Shown here one piece after another: positions 22,690 through 34,988 of a stretch of 64,000 nt of DNA. Both the position numbers and the translations under genes were made by a program. This DNA is from Dolomedes plantarius (lineage: Eukaryota; Arthropoda; Arachnida; Araneae; Dolomedidae). Numbering within the stretch: the first letter of the stretch is position 1; the number at the start of each line of letters is the position of its first letter. The notes beneath the pieces are model-generated. The model was not told where the DNA came from. It did not search any database and saw only the letters and a list, made by a program, of their open reading frames with translations. The stretch lies in assembly GCA_907164885.2 (NCBI GenBank), contig OU015490.1, positions 228,209,770-228,273,769 on the forward strand. The letters run 5' to 3'.

Positions 22690-23913
22690 TACACTCAACA
22701 GCCAAAACATTATGACCACCCCTACATTTTGCAATGAATTCGCCTGGATGACGTGGAAGGCACGTGATCAGGTGGAAGTGGTGTTTAACTGCTGCTGGAG
22801 AGTCTGAAGAATCATTCTTTCACTTACTTCTGTGTGTGATGGGAAAGTCTGCGGATCTAAGCGACTTTGATAGAGGGCAGATTGTAATGGCTCGAAGGCT
22901 CGGAACAAGTATTTCCGAAACTGCACGACTCGTGGGTTGTTCGCGACCTACAGTTGTTAGTACTTATGCAAAGTGGATGAATGACGGTGAAACCAGCAGT
23001 AGACTACATGGTGTTGGACGTCCACACGCTATCAAAGAAAAAGGTCGTCGGAGACTGCCTCGCATGGTGAAGCAAAACAGGAGCCAGACAGTGGCTCAGC
23101 TGACAGCCCAATACAATGCAGGGCCAAGTAGAATAGTATCGCAGCACACTGTTCAGCGGACACTGTTGGATATGGGGCTACGCAGTAAACGTCCCACTCG
23201 TGTGCCTTTGCTGACCAAGCGTCATAGCCAACTGCGCCTGAGCTGGGCCCGGGAACATCGCGACTGGTCCATGGATCAGTGGGAGAGAGTTGCCTGGTCA
23301 GATGAATCACGGTTTGTCATTCATCACGCCGATGGCCGTGTCAGGATATGCCGTCTTCCCGGCGAACTGTTGCTCCCTCAATGTACAATAGGTCATACAC
23401 AGGCAGATGGTGGTGGTATTATGCTTTGGGGGGACATTCTCTTGGGCGTCTCTGGGACCCGTGGTTGAGGTAGAGCAGACCATGAATGCTACAGGGCATC
23501 TGAACATCATTGCGGACCAGTTGCACCCTTACATGGCCTCTGTTTTTCCAGCTAGAAATGGAATGTTCCAACAGGACAACGCCCCGTGTCACAAGGCTCA
23601 AATTGTGTTGGAGTGGTTCCAGGAACATGATGCTGAATTCCAGTTAATGTCCTGGCCGCCTAACTCACCGGATCTCAATCCGATAGAACACATTTGGGAT
23701 GTCATGGGACGGCAGCTCAGAGTTCAAAGACCACCAATTCGCAATATCTCGGATTTGCGTGACCGTTGCTTAAACATCTGGTACAATCTGTCTCCGGCCA
23801 TCTACCAAGGACTTGTGGCATTCATGCCAAGGCGGGTTGAAGCTGTGTGGCGCCCCAAAGGTGGGCCAACTCGTTATTGACAGGTGGTCATAATGTTTTG
23901 GCTCTTGAGTGTA
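22690..23913 (+). mobile_element. Tc1/mariner element, DD36E type, nearly intact
   Basis: The inverted ends TACACTCAACAGCCAAAACA and TACACTCAAGAGCCAAAACA (right, reverse-complemented) continue with TTATGACCACC on both sides. TA flanks lie at 22688-22689 and 23914-23915. The element is 1224 bp with a single transposase gene disabled mainly by one frameshift. It is more GC-rich and better preserved than other elements here, suggesting recent arrival. Confidence 0.93.
22839..23880 (+). pseudogene. Tc1/mariner transposase with one frameshift
   Basis: Starts at the ATG of [13 protein letters not shown]. The N-terminal paired-like helix-turn-helix includes [17 protein letters not shown], followed by a GVGRPHAI linker. 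The catalytic residues are D in [10 protein letters not shown] in FQQDNAPCH and E in SPDLNPIEHIW, with 36 residues between the last two, so DD36E. It ends GGPTRY then TGA. The frame breaks at a run of six G at 23428-23433; five G would give [12 protein letters not shown]. This is the gene that cuts and pastes the element in the nucleus. Confidence 0.9.
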
Positions 23914-23982
23914 TACTTTCTTTCATCTGATTTCTAAAATACTGTAATTTCCTTTATTAATATACCCATGAACCTCACAACA

Positions 23983-24162
<180 letters not shown>

Positions 24163-24179
24163 CAGAAAATAATTAAGTT

Positions 24180-24700
24180 AAAATTTAAAGGGGGCTTCAG
24201 GATAATTTATTTCGTGCCATTAAACGTCACTGTTTTCACATCTCAGGTCTCGCTACAGCTGAAATTTGGGGAATTCCCGTTTTGAGAACTGTAACCTTGG
24301 GTCGCGTCTGAATTGTCGAGCGAACTAATCTATTTTTAGGACAAGTACGGGCTTTGAGCGGAGTGAAGTAATTACGTAATTTCGAATAGAAGGCGCGAGA
24401 ACATTCCATGAACATCACAGAGCATGCGCGATAAGTTTGCGTCTAAGTGAAACAATGTGTTTAAAGCAGAGAGTCTTCAGATTTAGGATTGTGCGGAGCG
24501 CGTGTCACAGAGATGAGAGATTGAAACTTGGCTTGGATTGACTAGGGTTAATTAATATTATTTGAAATAAAGGATTTAGATGTAAATTAATTGTATTTAA
24601 TTCCACAGTCCTACGTTCATTGACTGCATAGATTTAGAATAATTATTATGGGAACAAGTTTAGAGGGAGTACGATATTTAAGCTCGTCATATATATATAC
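24180..24700. other. Mixed-composition non-coding stretch
   Basis: Less AT-rich from 24200 to 24540 (a CGAGCGAACTAATC segment and AGCGCGTGTCACAGAG), then AATAAAGGATTTAGATG at about 24565. The layout recalls an LTR of a retrotransposon, but I find no second LTR or coding region. Unassigned. Confidence 0.25.
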
Positions 24701-25970
24701 ATATATAACATATGAATTGATGAAAATGAGTGACACTATGAATATTGTACATAATTTATAACATAAAAATTCCTAAGATCATAATACAAAAAGGAATTGT
24801 CTCTTTATGGTGAGCCACAGTACACTGGTAACAAATTTTGAAAATAAGAACTTATTACATAATATACATACTTTTTACACATATTTTTTACACATAGTGT
24901 ATATGAATCTCATATATAAATACTGATGATTTTATGTTATATAACAATAAGAATCAGTTTCTACCCTTTTCAAATATTCTTTATCAATAAGTACATCAAT
25001 ACATCTTTTGATAACTGGTATTTTAGGTTTAAATCTTTGGGACAGTTGGTCTAATACTTCATACAATAATGATTGATATTTAACTATTTTCTAGTTTTAG
25101 CAGTTCGTAGAATAGCAGCTTTAATAAAAAAATTTTTATCCTCCTCAACATGCCTATACACACTAACTTGCTCAAATTTAGTTTTAGACATCATTGGAAC
25201 ATCAATATTTATTTTCAGTTTTTTATTTCGATATCCTAAACAAAGAGACACTGTAGATGATGGGCTTAAGGTTGCTTCATCCTGCAGTTTCAACAACTTT
25301 AATTTTCCTACACTTTGTAAAACTTGTTGAAGAATATTGGACCTTATACCTGAGCTTTCTTCTAGATGAGAAACAGTAAAAGTATCACCTGTGTTGAATT
25401 GTAACAAAACAGCGATTTGAAATATTGATGTTTCAAAAGTGTATGATTTATTAAAACATTTAGACACTAATTTACATCTTGACATTCCATGAAACCATGA
25501 CAATTTTCTTTCATTAAAGTGATTACAATAAAATACTGTGAAAATCTGGACACTTTGTTCCAATTCTTGAGGAAGATTAAATGAAGTCTGGTGAAAAGGC
25601 CATAGAGTCTGATGAAAAGGCCAAGATGAAAAACTAATTACATTGATAATGAAGTCAACATCAAGCTGTTTAGCTGTTTTATGAAATTTGTTATTAAAAT
25701 CCCTGCTAACACAGACATCTTGAAACATTCTCTGAAGTCCTAAAGTATATTCAAAACCACTTGCCTATCGTAACTTTGATATCATAATAGTTTCAGTGCC
25801 ATCGTTACAAAAAGTATTCATTTGTTGCACAAGTCTTTTAGCTAACATTATACTGTAAAAACTTTGAACTATGTCTTTTTCTTCAATATACTCAAATATT
25901 ATCATGGCTTGGTTTAAATTATCAAGAATTTCCATTTCTTCAGCATCGCTTCGTTTCTTTTTTAACAGTA

Positions 25971-27107
25971 GAGTAACCACCGCTTATAGTGATCAGTGGT
26001 TATAAGAATCAACCGTTTATAAGAATCAATATTGCAAAAACAAAAACAAATGTATTATTTCCATGTTAAAATTTCCGCTTTAAAGAATCAATCCACCGGT
26101 TATAAGAATCAGTTTGCAATCTTCGCCTTCCTTTCATTTTTCCAAAAAATGCCACTTGAACTCTCAAAAGGTACGAAATTCTTTCTTAAGTTTTTGAAAA
26201 GAAAGATTGATAAAACTTTGGGGTTGAAAACAGTCGTAAAATACATTCCTTTAGACATAACATAAGAGTTTCTCCTTATATGTTTTTGCTAAACACTGTC
26301 TTATTAGCTTTACCCAGGGGCATTTAACCCGCCCGGGTCCGATTTCACTTTTCTCCAGACAGGCACTCCTTTTTTCCCACCACTTACTTCCTGGTTGCGG
26401 ATTTCTGGACCCTGAAACACATAAATCTTCCGCGAAGTGTCCACCATCACTTACGCAAACGGGACAGTGGATTCAGCACTTCAAACCGTGAAACGTAAAC
26501 GGATCCATTTTGCTGAATCAGATGAACCAGATGCTGAATCAAACGTTTCACGGTTTGATTCAGAATCAAACCGTGAAACGTAAGCTATAAAGTGAATCTT
26601 CGTCTGAGACTGTAATAAGCATATGTCGCTAGTATTCACTTTAGTTTTCTAACAAAATTGTCAGTTAGTGTTAGAACTTTTTGATAGTCGAATTCAAATA
26701 TGATAAAAACAAGGAAAACTGTTAGTTTTTCTGAAAAACAGAACTTGTTAATTAGATATGATGCTCTTCCAAAGTGTAGTTAAAGAGAAGCTGCCTCTTG
26801 TTGATTTTATAATCATGTGTTGTTACTTATAGGTCTAGAAACTGAGTTATAGTATTTGTTTAGAAATTGAGTATGTTTAAAATTATAAAAAATAATTTTA
26901 ATAAATGATAAATAACGTAAATTAAAGAGTATTTAATGGTAAATTATGTATATATGTGCCTGTGTGTGTATATATATATATATATGTACAAGTATATATT
27001 TGTGTATGTGTGCCTGTCCAAAGGGAAGTTTCGGTTATAAGAATCAACCGCTTATAAGAATCAAAAACAGTAATAACAAACGTGATTCTTATAAGCGGAA
27101 ATCACTG
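25971..27107 (+). mobile_element. Tigger/pogo relic inside the CUL1 pseudogene (copy C)
   Basis: The ends GAGTAACCACCGCTTATA and, reverse-complemented, CAGTGATTTCCGCTTATAAG carry TA flanks (25969-25970, 27108-27109). The motif TTATAAGAATCA recurs near both ends, as in copies A (35448) and B (59146). Excising the element with one TA restores the CUL1 reading KYCDILLKKK across the junction. It is 1137 bp and holds the N-terminal scrap of a transposase. Confidence 0.88.
26700..26808 (+). pseudogene. Tigger transposase N-terminal fragment
   Basis: From ATG: MIKTRKTVSFSEKQ, then RYDALPKCS, a stop, and REAAS, another stop. This is the start of the CENP-B-type helix-turn-helix that pogo/Tigger transposases use to bind their ends. 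The remainder is missing. Confidence 0.65.
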
Positions 27108-27841
27108 TATATCACAATACTTTGCTAACAATTCAGCTGATTTACTTGAAGAACCACTGCTTTCTGTAACAACATTTATAAACTTTTTACAAGCATTACA
27201 TAAAGCAGCGGAAAATTCAGCCTCACTTTCGAATGCTGAAATTACGATGGCATTGTACCTCTGATAAATATCTAAAACTGCATTTACATATGCTCGTGGA
27301 TCAACACTATCAACTTCATTATACATTTCTACAGCTGTTAAACAATGTTGACAAACATAATCTTCAAATTGAATCTTTAACTGGTCTAAACCATTTGTAA
27401 CACGAAAAAGTAACTGCTACATAGGCTTCAGATCATCCATTTAATTATAGATTAGTAAATATTTGAATTCATAATGCAAAGTTTCAATATACTTCTCTAT
27501 AACAACTTTTTCAAGAATACTCACCAAAGCATCTAAGGTTGACTCATGTAGATATAGCTGAGCTTTATTTTGCTCTTCATGAAACCAGTTCTCAGTTTTT
27601 CATAAATTCAGACACAGGTTATTTACTAATAATGGAAGCACTTTTTTGTAGAATAAAATACATCAGTATATTCCAAGAACTCAGCTTCAAATGCATCTTT
27701 ATACAAATATAAATTTGAGAGATTAGAATATGGATCATTACAGGTGATCCCCATCTCAATATATGAATTTAAAGCTGTTACTTATTAATAGAGGGGGTTC
27801 AACGAAGATCGACCTCCTCGTGGTGCACCCTGGGCAACGCT

Positions 27842-28300
27842 TTGCGACTAAATGATCTACAGCCTTCGGCATACTTCCTTGCTATGATGCTTGAGATTTT
27901 GCTGTGGAATGCGGGTGTCTTATCCCAGACCAAGAAACTCCAGATCCAACAATCACTCTCAAAATGTAATATCAATCTATTTGTAATTATGGAGGCTAAT
28001 TTAACTGAAGAGTCTGTGAATTTTTTATCCTTTAACGGGATACACGTTGTATTTGCTTCCAAAGCACAGACAAGTTGCTAGTGCCATTTTAGTTGGAGTA
28101 AATAATAAACTTAAAACTGACTTTAAATTTGTTAAATCTATGGGAGAGAGCAGTGATAAAAGTGAAATCATAGAGATACAACTATGAAAAAATGAGATCC
28201 TCTTTAAGATATTTGCTCTATACATCCCCCCTAATAGTAAACCAGACTTATAGAGGATTGTGGTATCTTCTAAGACAATCCTAATTGGAGACATGAACGC
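27842..28300 (+). pseudogene. LINE endonuclease remnant
   Basis: The frame contains LLWNAGVLSQTKKLQIQQSL and NINLFVIMEANLTEESVNFL, matching the N-terminal strand and the catalytic Glu strand of APE-like LINE endonucleases, which nick the target. It breaks at 28079. A frame-shifted ILIGDMNAHSNKWGY-like segment follows near 28280-28320. Confidence 0.75.
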
Positions 28301-30219
28301 ACATTCAAATAAATGGGGATATAGTCACCCAAATGCAGCTTGATTAGAATTCGAAGACCTCCTGAATTCCAGTTCTCTCGAGCTTATTTATAAACCAGAT
28401 GGCCCACTTACGTACATCCATTATAACGGATCTGGTAGTTTGCCAGATCTGTTGTGGGTTTCATCAGATATCAGTACTTGCACAAAGAGAAAGGTTGTGG
28501 AGGACCTTGGCTCAGGTCATAGACAAGTCACAGCTTCAATTGATGTCCACCAACCATCATCCCGTTTTAAGAAATCAGTTTCCAAGATATCATGAAATTT
28601 CAAAAAGGCAAATTGGGACAGGTTTGAAAAATAACGGATCAAGAATTAGGAGGAAAGAAATTCAATCTTTCACTACCTCCGGAAAGCCTAGTTCATAATC
28701 TTACAAAGACAATCCTTTACTGTGCAAGGACTTGCGTACCAAGAGGCAAAGTCAGAGGCTACAAATGTTTTTGGACCCCTGAATTGCAGGAACATAAAGA
28801 GAAGCAGGAGACAGTCTTAGAAAAAAGGATGAGCTCACTAAAAGGCAAACTGACGTGGTTGCTTGGAGAAAACAAGATGGCTTACTAAAAAAAGCTATTT
28901 ACAAGCAAAACGTAAATTTTTCGATGATTTTATATCAAATATTGACTATAAGAAATATAGCTTAAAAGTTTTCAAAGTCATTTCTAACATACAAAATTAG
29001 AAATCCAGGTGTAACAAGAATCCGATTTCTTTTGGAAATAAACTATTAACTTCGGATAAAACTATTGCGAATGCTTTTGGACAATCCTATTCGCAATCCC
29101 AGAAAAGGGGAAAATATGCAAGAAAGACGTTGAGAGTGGTGAATGCTGAATGGAAAAAGTTATTTAAGTTGCAGAAAGATTCAGAGCGGCAGATTGGGGA
29201 GGCTATCTTTGATACTCAATTCAGTACTTTCGGATTGGAACTTGCAATAAAACGCCTTAAAATGAAAAAATCTCCTGGTAGGGACCACATCCATGCAGAA
29301 TTTCTTAGACATTTGGGCATGGAGGCAAATAAAACAATGTTGAATATATTTAACTGAATTTTGGAATCTGCGCGGATCCCGACACATTGGAGAACAGCTA
29401 TTATAGTCCCAGTCTTAAAGAAAAACAAGGATCCTGGGCATTTAAATAGTTATAGGTCTATATACTTCCATAAACCATGGAAAGACTTGTAGTTAACCGC
29501 TTGAATTGGTATCTTGAAGAATATGGTATCTTATCAGTAGAACAGGCTGGTTTACGTAACAACAGGTCAACATGTGACACAATTTAGCCAGTTTGCTAAG
29601 GACTCTCTGGACGAAAGAAACATCTTGACAGCCATCTATGTTGACTTTAAAAGGGCATATGATTCCGTCTGGAGGGAAAATATCTACCAGAAGCTCCTGA
29701 GCATCGGTATAACTTGAAACTTACTTAATTGGATTAGATCTTTTACAAGTCAGAGAACCTGCAGGGTTAAATTTGGAGATTTTTTTTCCAAATGTTCTAA
29801 TCTACAAACTGACCTTCCACAGGGAGCGGTTAGCAGATGTACTCTGTTCAATATCTATATTAACGATTTTGTCTCAGCTCTTAAATCAATACCTGGTATT
29901 AACCCATTAATGCCGACTTCGTTTTCTTTAACCATTTTTGCTACTTCTCTCATATTTGTATGTTTTAAGTCTATTAATGTGTGTTATACTAAAATTATAT
30001 TTTTAGTTGCACTTCAACTATGTTTTTTTTACTGGTACGTTTTCGTACCAATCGGCGTTCGTGTGTAGTACACATCGAGAATAAAAGCTAATATTAAATT
30101 TATTTATTAATGAAAATAATAACAAAATCGGGAATACTACAATTAAATGAAAAGCACGTTAAATGATTTTCTGACAGAATAAAACAATAAATGACTATTG
30201 AGTGCAAACATGATAGTTT

Positions 30220-31243
30220 TTAATGGCACTGAGGATGCAGTGGCACATTACTCTTTTCGCACTTGTAGCTGCTTCTACCGGAACAGTTCTTGCAACGGGC
30301 ATGTTCTTGATCTGATCTGATTCACCAGTGACTATTCTTGTCAAATCTTATTTGTGAGGGCTCTTTATACCTAAATTAAATTGGCTTACCTGGCCCTTTA
30401 GGCAATGTTCCATAAGTGTAACAGTTCCTGTGCGCATTGTCGTACTAACTCAAGAAGTGGGATTTCATCAATATCATTTTTCATTTTATACAATTTCCAT
30501 CCATTTATAACACTGGCACTAAGTACAAACGAAAACAATGGTCACCACCACTTTTTAGAACTAATTCTTACGCGATAATTTGCCACAGCTTAATCAACAA
30601 GGTCGACACCACCCATATGTTTATTATAAATTTTTAGCTGTTGTGGCATGGAAACATTCATTTTCTTTTTTTCTGCGGCCCTCCATCGAGTAGCAGATGC
30701 AATAGATTTTGTAGAAACTTTGTTGCTTGCAACAGTAACAACTTTATTGTCATTCCATTTGACGATACTGATATCTTCATGACATATGTATTCATATGTC
30801 CCCCTTGCCGACTTTTTCAAGATTTCTTTGGATGATAAAGGAGCATTTTTCAGCCTGTTTTCTCTCAATGTCCCGGTTCCTGCTATGCCTCTTTTCGATA
30901 GCTCTTTCAGCAAGGTAATGCTAGTAAATAAGTTGTCCATGACAACACGTGTCCCAGGTGGGATCTCGCATTTGTCTAGTAACCCAAGAACATCGGCACC
31001 TTGGCCTAAATCAGATTTTGATAATTTTGTATATGTTCCACAATAAGGTTCATCATATAATAAAAGATCATTAGAAGAACACATAGTCCAAAGTTTGAAG
31101 CCAAAACGTATTGGCTTACCAATTATGAATTGTTTTAGTCCGTGGTGCCCGAAATATGGAATTATAGACTCATCTACACTCAAAATTTTATACCAACAGC
31201 ATAAAAGCATGACTTTCAAGGGGCAACAATTTATAAAATACAC
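30220..31243 (-). pseudogene. piggyBac transposase, C-terminal two-thirds
   Basis: The long frame from about 31243 to 30590 has the three expected Asp contexts: LSVDESIIPYFG, RVVMDNLFTS and VKWNDNKVVTVAS, then YNKHMGGVDLVD. After a stop the reading continues with KKWWWPLFSF and ends in a Cys-rich zinc-finger-like tail (CKNCSGRSSYKCEKSNVPLH) with one expected Cys replaced by Ser. The N-terminal third is absent. The enzyme class cuts and pastes at TTAA. Confidence 0.88.
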
Positions 31244-31287
31244 CTTTATAACAATGATTTAAAAGTCAAAATATTATTTCAAAAAAT

Positions 31288-31360
31288 TCTAATTCAAACG
31301 TGAAAGATTTTCGATTTTAATTCAAACGTGAAAGATTTCCGATTTTAATTCAAACTTGAC
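31288..31360. repeat. 26-bp tandem repeat, ~2.7 units
   Basis: Units based on TTTTAATTCAAACGTGAAAG followed by ATT(T/C)CGA lie inside the piggyBac element near its right end. Confidence 0.8.
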
Positions 31361-34023
31361 TATACGTCAGCCGGTTGGTACGGTTTCGTACCAACGATAT
31401 ATAAGTTTTTAAATTTTAAAATACAAAGCAAAACATGAATTTCGAGTGGCATGAATTTATAAAATACACTTTTAAAACAGTGATTAATAGTCAATATATA
31501 ATTTTGAGATAAATCCAAAACTCTAAACATTTTCTATGTGATGTCAGAGGGATCTTGTTTCACGACGCTTTCACCTGAGCATAACGTAAAATAACAGCAA
31601 GAACTTGAGAGCAAATGGCGGAAAATCTATTTTTCCCGCTATCAGTGAACTATTCTTGAAGCACATGAACAATATTGGACAACTAGACACATTTAGTGCA
31701 GAGAAAAAAAATTCTTAAGCTGGTATGTTTTCGTACCAATAGGCATTAATGGGTTTTAAATGCCTATTATTTGCTGATGATTTGGTAATATGAACTCAAG
31801 CACCAAAACGGTGTGCAAAAGACCTTATTGAAAATCGATTAAACAAGGCACTACAGACCCTCTCAGATTGGAGTGATGAAAATAATGACTGTTAATCTAG
31901 ATAAGACAGCTTCACAGTCCTTTTCTCTATCTCATAAGGCTTTTCGCCCAGAGCTTCAGTACAAGAATAGTTTGATTGCCAATACAGATAATTTCACCTA
32001 CCTGGGACTGACTTTTGATAATAAGTTAAGTTGGAAACTCCATGTGGAACGGCTCATCGAGCTCGTTACAAATAGATTTAATGTCCTTAAGCGTCTGGCA
32101 GGTTGTAAATAGGGGAGTGCCCGGTCTACCCTTAACACTACATATAATACATTTATCCTCCCTTTAATGACTTATTGCTGTGAGGTCCTCATCACAGCCC
32201 CACAACTGGTGATCAACAAATTCGAAGTTCTGCAAAATCAAGCTCTCCGCTTGATTACAGGTGCTGTGAAGTCTACGCCGATCGATACGATGCTAATCCT
32301 GACAGAAAATAAACCTTTCCAAGATATTATGAAGGAGAGGGCTTTGGTCCTCTATGAAAAGCTTCTGAGAATCCATGACTCCTACTAGAGGGACTATGTG
32401 GTCAAGCCTAGACAACTTAAATCCCAGAATGGATTTATCCAGAAAGTTCTAGACATTAGAAAGGCTATTGTTCTCCCGGGTTATGTTCAACTTCTTATGA
32501 AACCTAGAAACCCCTTGGAAATAACTAATGTCGAAACAAAATTGGATCTAGTTGAAACTATCATAGGAAAAGAGATGTCGCACCAAGTATCCTAAGAAGT
32601 CTTACCCTGGAGACCATTGCGGTTAGATACCCACCTAAAAATAGGCTGCACATTTTTAGTGATGATCTCAATTTGACTACCATTTTAATGTAGGGGCTGG
32701 TGTCTTTTCGGACATTTTTTCTTTCTACGCCCCAGCAGGCTACATTGGTACAGCCTTCGATGGTAAGTGGTTGCCGTGAGCATAGCCTTACAGCATCTGC
32801 TGGCTCTTCAACACAAATTTGTAAATGCAGTCATCTTTTCGGACTCACAGGCACCCATTCAATCAATTAGCTCTGTTGAACTCCTCCTGACACCTGAGAT
32901 TTTTTTTATGTCAAGAGCTTTTGAGAAATTTGAATTTGAGGGGAAAACTAATAGTTCTCCAATGGTTGCCTGCTCATTGTGGTGTCTGGGGTAATGAACA
33001 AGCAGATTCCCTTGCAAAAAATGGTGCGAATATACTACAACATCCAAATACATCAACTTCCTTTTGGAAAATAAAACTGTTCCTGAAAAATATATGTAAA
33101 ACTAACTCATGGCGGGATCTTAAGACTCGCACAGCCCTAAAAATTTGGGGGGAGGGTAAGCTCTTCTTCAATTCCCGACAAACCTAGACGTGATGCAGTT
33201 GCAGCCTTCCGTTTATCTACGGGCCATGATTGTCTCTCTGCTCACCTACAACGTATAGGCCATTCCACCACGCCTTTTTGTCCACTTTGATACTGGAGAA
33301 GAGATGGTAGGGGACCACTTGCTTCGATGTGGGGCCCTCCGCGGACACACTGTTCTCAAGGTATTGGGAGGCAAGAGAACTTTTAAGGCAATGACTCGGG
33401 TCTTAACCCTGATTTCAGTTTCGCCATCTCATGTACATGTTTATATCTTTGTACTGTCATTTTATATTTTTAAATGTATTGGTATTTTGCTTTGCCATTG
33501 GAAATAAACTTATTAATAGAGTATCTACAGGTTCACCAATTCTGTCCTTTTCAATAAGTATTGCAGCTGGCATACTAAGTTTCAAAGACTTAAGAAAATC
33601 TCACCCACATATAAGAGCCAAATGATAAACTTTAAATACGTCTACTCTGCCTTTTTCTCGCTCTTCACTTATCAAATGTCTATACAAGTAGGAGCATACA
33701 CCACCTAAAACTTTACTAGAGAAACGATAATTGAGCCACTGTTTCATGTAGCATTTTGAAAGTGGTTCATTAATCAAATCTTCATAAGTTTTAAGAAAAT
33801 CCTTAAGATAAGCCAGGAAAAAATTCATCAGTTTTCCATACAACAAATTGTAAGATAGCCTCCATTACAAGGAGTAGTACAGGAGTCATAAGTGTATAAA
33901 GACGTAAATATTCCAGTTTTGTTATATCATTAGAATATATTTGTTCAATACCTAGCATTAAGTCAATCCGCACCTCATCTTTATTCAGTTCGTTCCTAGA
34001 ATAAGGCATTTTTTACGTTTTGT

Positions 34024-34985
34024 GCAATGCTTTCACTTATGCATAGATTAAACGGGTCAATGAGCTATTTAATAGAAATGCATCGATAACAATGTCACAT
34101 ATTTATACCAAATAATTTACTCTAGGGATGATTATTTGGTACTGAGGAATTGAACAAAAGGTTGAATAATAATAAATATTTATGGATGAAATTTAATAGT
34201 TTACGTCGATCAGTAAAATAACCTCGGGAGAAGAGTACGGTTGTGTTGTTAGACAGATCACTTACGACACAAAACAGCTGTTCTAGTTCAGAAATGACCA
34301 GGAAAACTGCTTTCCTAGTGTTAAATCTCAAGGATATAACCGATTTATTTCAATTATAAAAGTTAATTTGTTCCTTTAATTATTTTTTTTCATAGAAAGC
34401 TAAGAAGTGGGACCTAAAAGTTTAATGGCCCCAATCGCTTATCTTCCATGGTAATTTCGATGCGAATCTATTTTTTTTTTATCAGAGTTATTGTTCCTCG
34501 GTTTTGATTTGATGTTACAATAGCAGAACCTCGGAGGCATCGAACACAGCATAGTGTTCTTTATTCACCTAAATACATAAATTTTAAAAGTTCTGCTTTC
34601 GGTAAACCTAAAAAGGGGGGGGGGGAATCGTTATAATTAGCATATAGAAAGTTATTAGTTTTTATATATACAGCCTGAGTATCATGGATATTTTCCAAGA
34701 ATTTTGTTTTGAATGTTGTTCTATAACTATGCAAATGCATCTGTTTTAAAGCAATGCATGCAGCAACTTATGTACTACAGGAACGAAATGGGACACCTAG
34801 CTTGAAATTTTTAGTTGATACAATGTACAGTTAGTCATAAAATTTTAAAACCATGTAAAAGACTGGTATTACAAAAACTGGAGTTTACAAAAACTGGGTC
34901 ACGATTGCTAGGCAAAACAAATGCAGTCTTAATTCAGAAATACTTAACTTAAAAAAATCATCAGAAGTAGTATATTTAACTTTTT
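34024..34985. other. Non-coding stretch, nothing recognised
   Basis: Upstream (on the minus strand) of the CUL1 retrocopy start. Includes a G-run at 34615-34625. No element ends or exons are clear. Confidence 0.35.
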
Positions 34986-34988
34986 GCT

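Larger units (their letters stand above)
29903..31755 (-). mobile_element. piggyBac element inside the LINE
   Basis: TTAA (29899-29902) is followed by CCCATTAATGCCGA. The right end reads CGTACCAATAGGCATTAATGGG (31732-31753) followed by TT and TTAA (31756-31759). Joining the LINE across one TTAA gives GIKCLLFADDLVI, so the insertion site is certain. The element is 1853 bp with an incomplete transposase gene, so it is a deletion derivative. Confidence 0.9.
29130..32110 (+). pseudogene. LINE reverse transcriptase remnant, split by piggyBac
   Basis: Recognisable blocks: MKKSPGRDHIHAEFL (29265 on), WRTAIIVPVLKKNKDP, IYVDFKRAYDSVWRENIYQK (first catalytic Asp), LPQGAVSRCTLFNIYINDF, then, after excision of the piggyBac element, GIKCLLFADDLVI with the FADD box (two catalytic Asp), and YLGLTFDNKLSWKLHVERL. 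Stops and shifts occur between blocks. This enzyme copies the LINE RNA at the nicked target. Confidence 0.85.
27794..33507 (+). mobile_element. I/Jockey-type LINE with 14-bp TSD, interrupted by piggyBac
   Basis: The exact duplication ACTTATTAATAGAG lies at 27780-27793 and 33508-33521. Between them, in order: apurinic-type endonuclease remnant, reverse transcriptase, RNase H remnant, and a C-terminal Cys/His-like end (GDHLLRCGALRG). A downstream RNase H puts it near the I group of non-LTR elements rather than classic Jockey. There are many stops and shifts. It starts near the endonuclease, so ORF1 is missing (5' truncation). Its own length without the piggyBac insert is about 3.86 kb. It lies in the CUL1 pseudogene in the opposite orientation. 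Confidence 0.9.
24932..34009 (-). pseudogene. Cul1: CUL1 processed pseudogene, split by transposons
   Basis: Three minus-strand blocks together cover cullin-1 from N- to C-terminus without introns: 34009-33508 (from MPYSRNELNKDEVRIDLMLG through NYRFSSKVLGGVCSYLYRHL), 27779-27108 (YLHESTLDAL, VDPRAYVNAVLDIYQRYNAI, SSSKSAELLAKYCD) and 25968-24932 (LLKKKRSDAEEMEILDNLNQ, MLAKRLVQQ, ERKLSWFHGMSRCKLVSKCF, LGYRNKKLKINIDVPM, ending [11 protein letters not shown]). CUL1 is the scaffold of SCF ubiquitin ligases; the winged-helix end and the neddylation-site lysine region are still recognisable. Stops, shifts, a small WPFHQT duplication and insertions make it dead. Removing the insertions leaves about 2.2 kb, close to the normal coding length. 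I see no clear poly(A) tail or duplication for the retrocopy itself. Confidence 0.9.
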
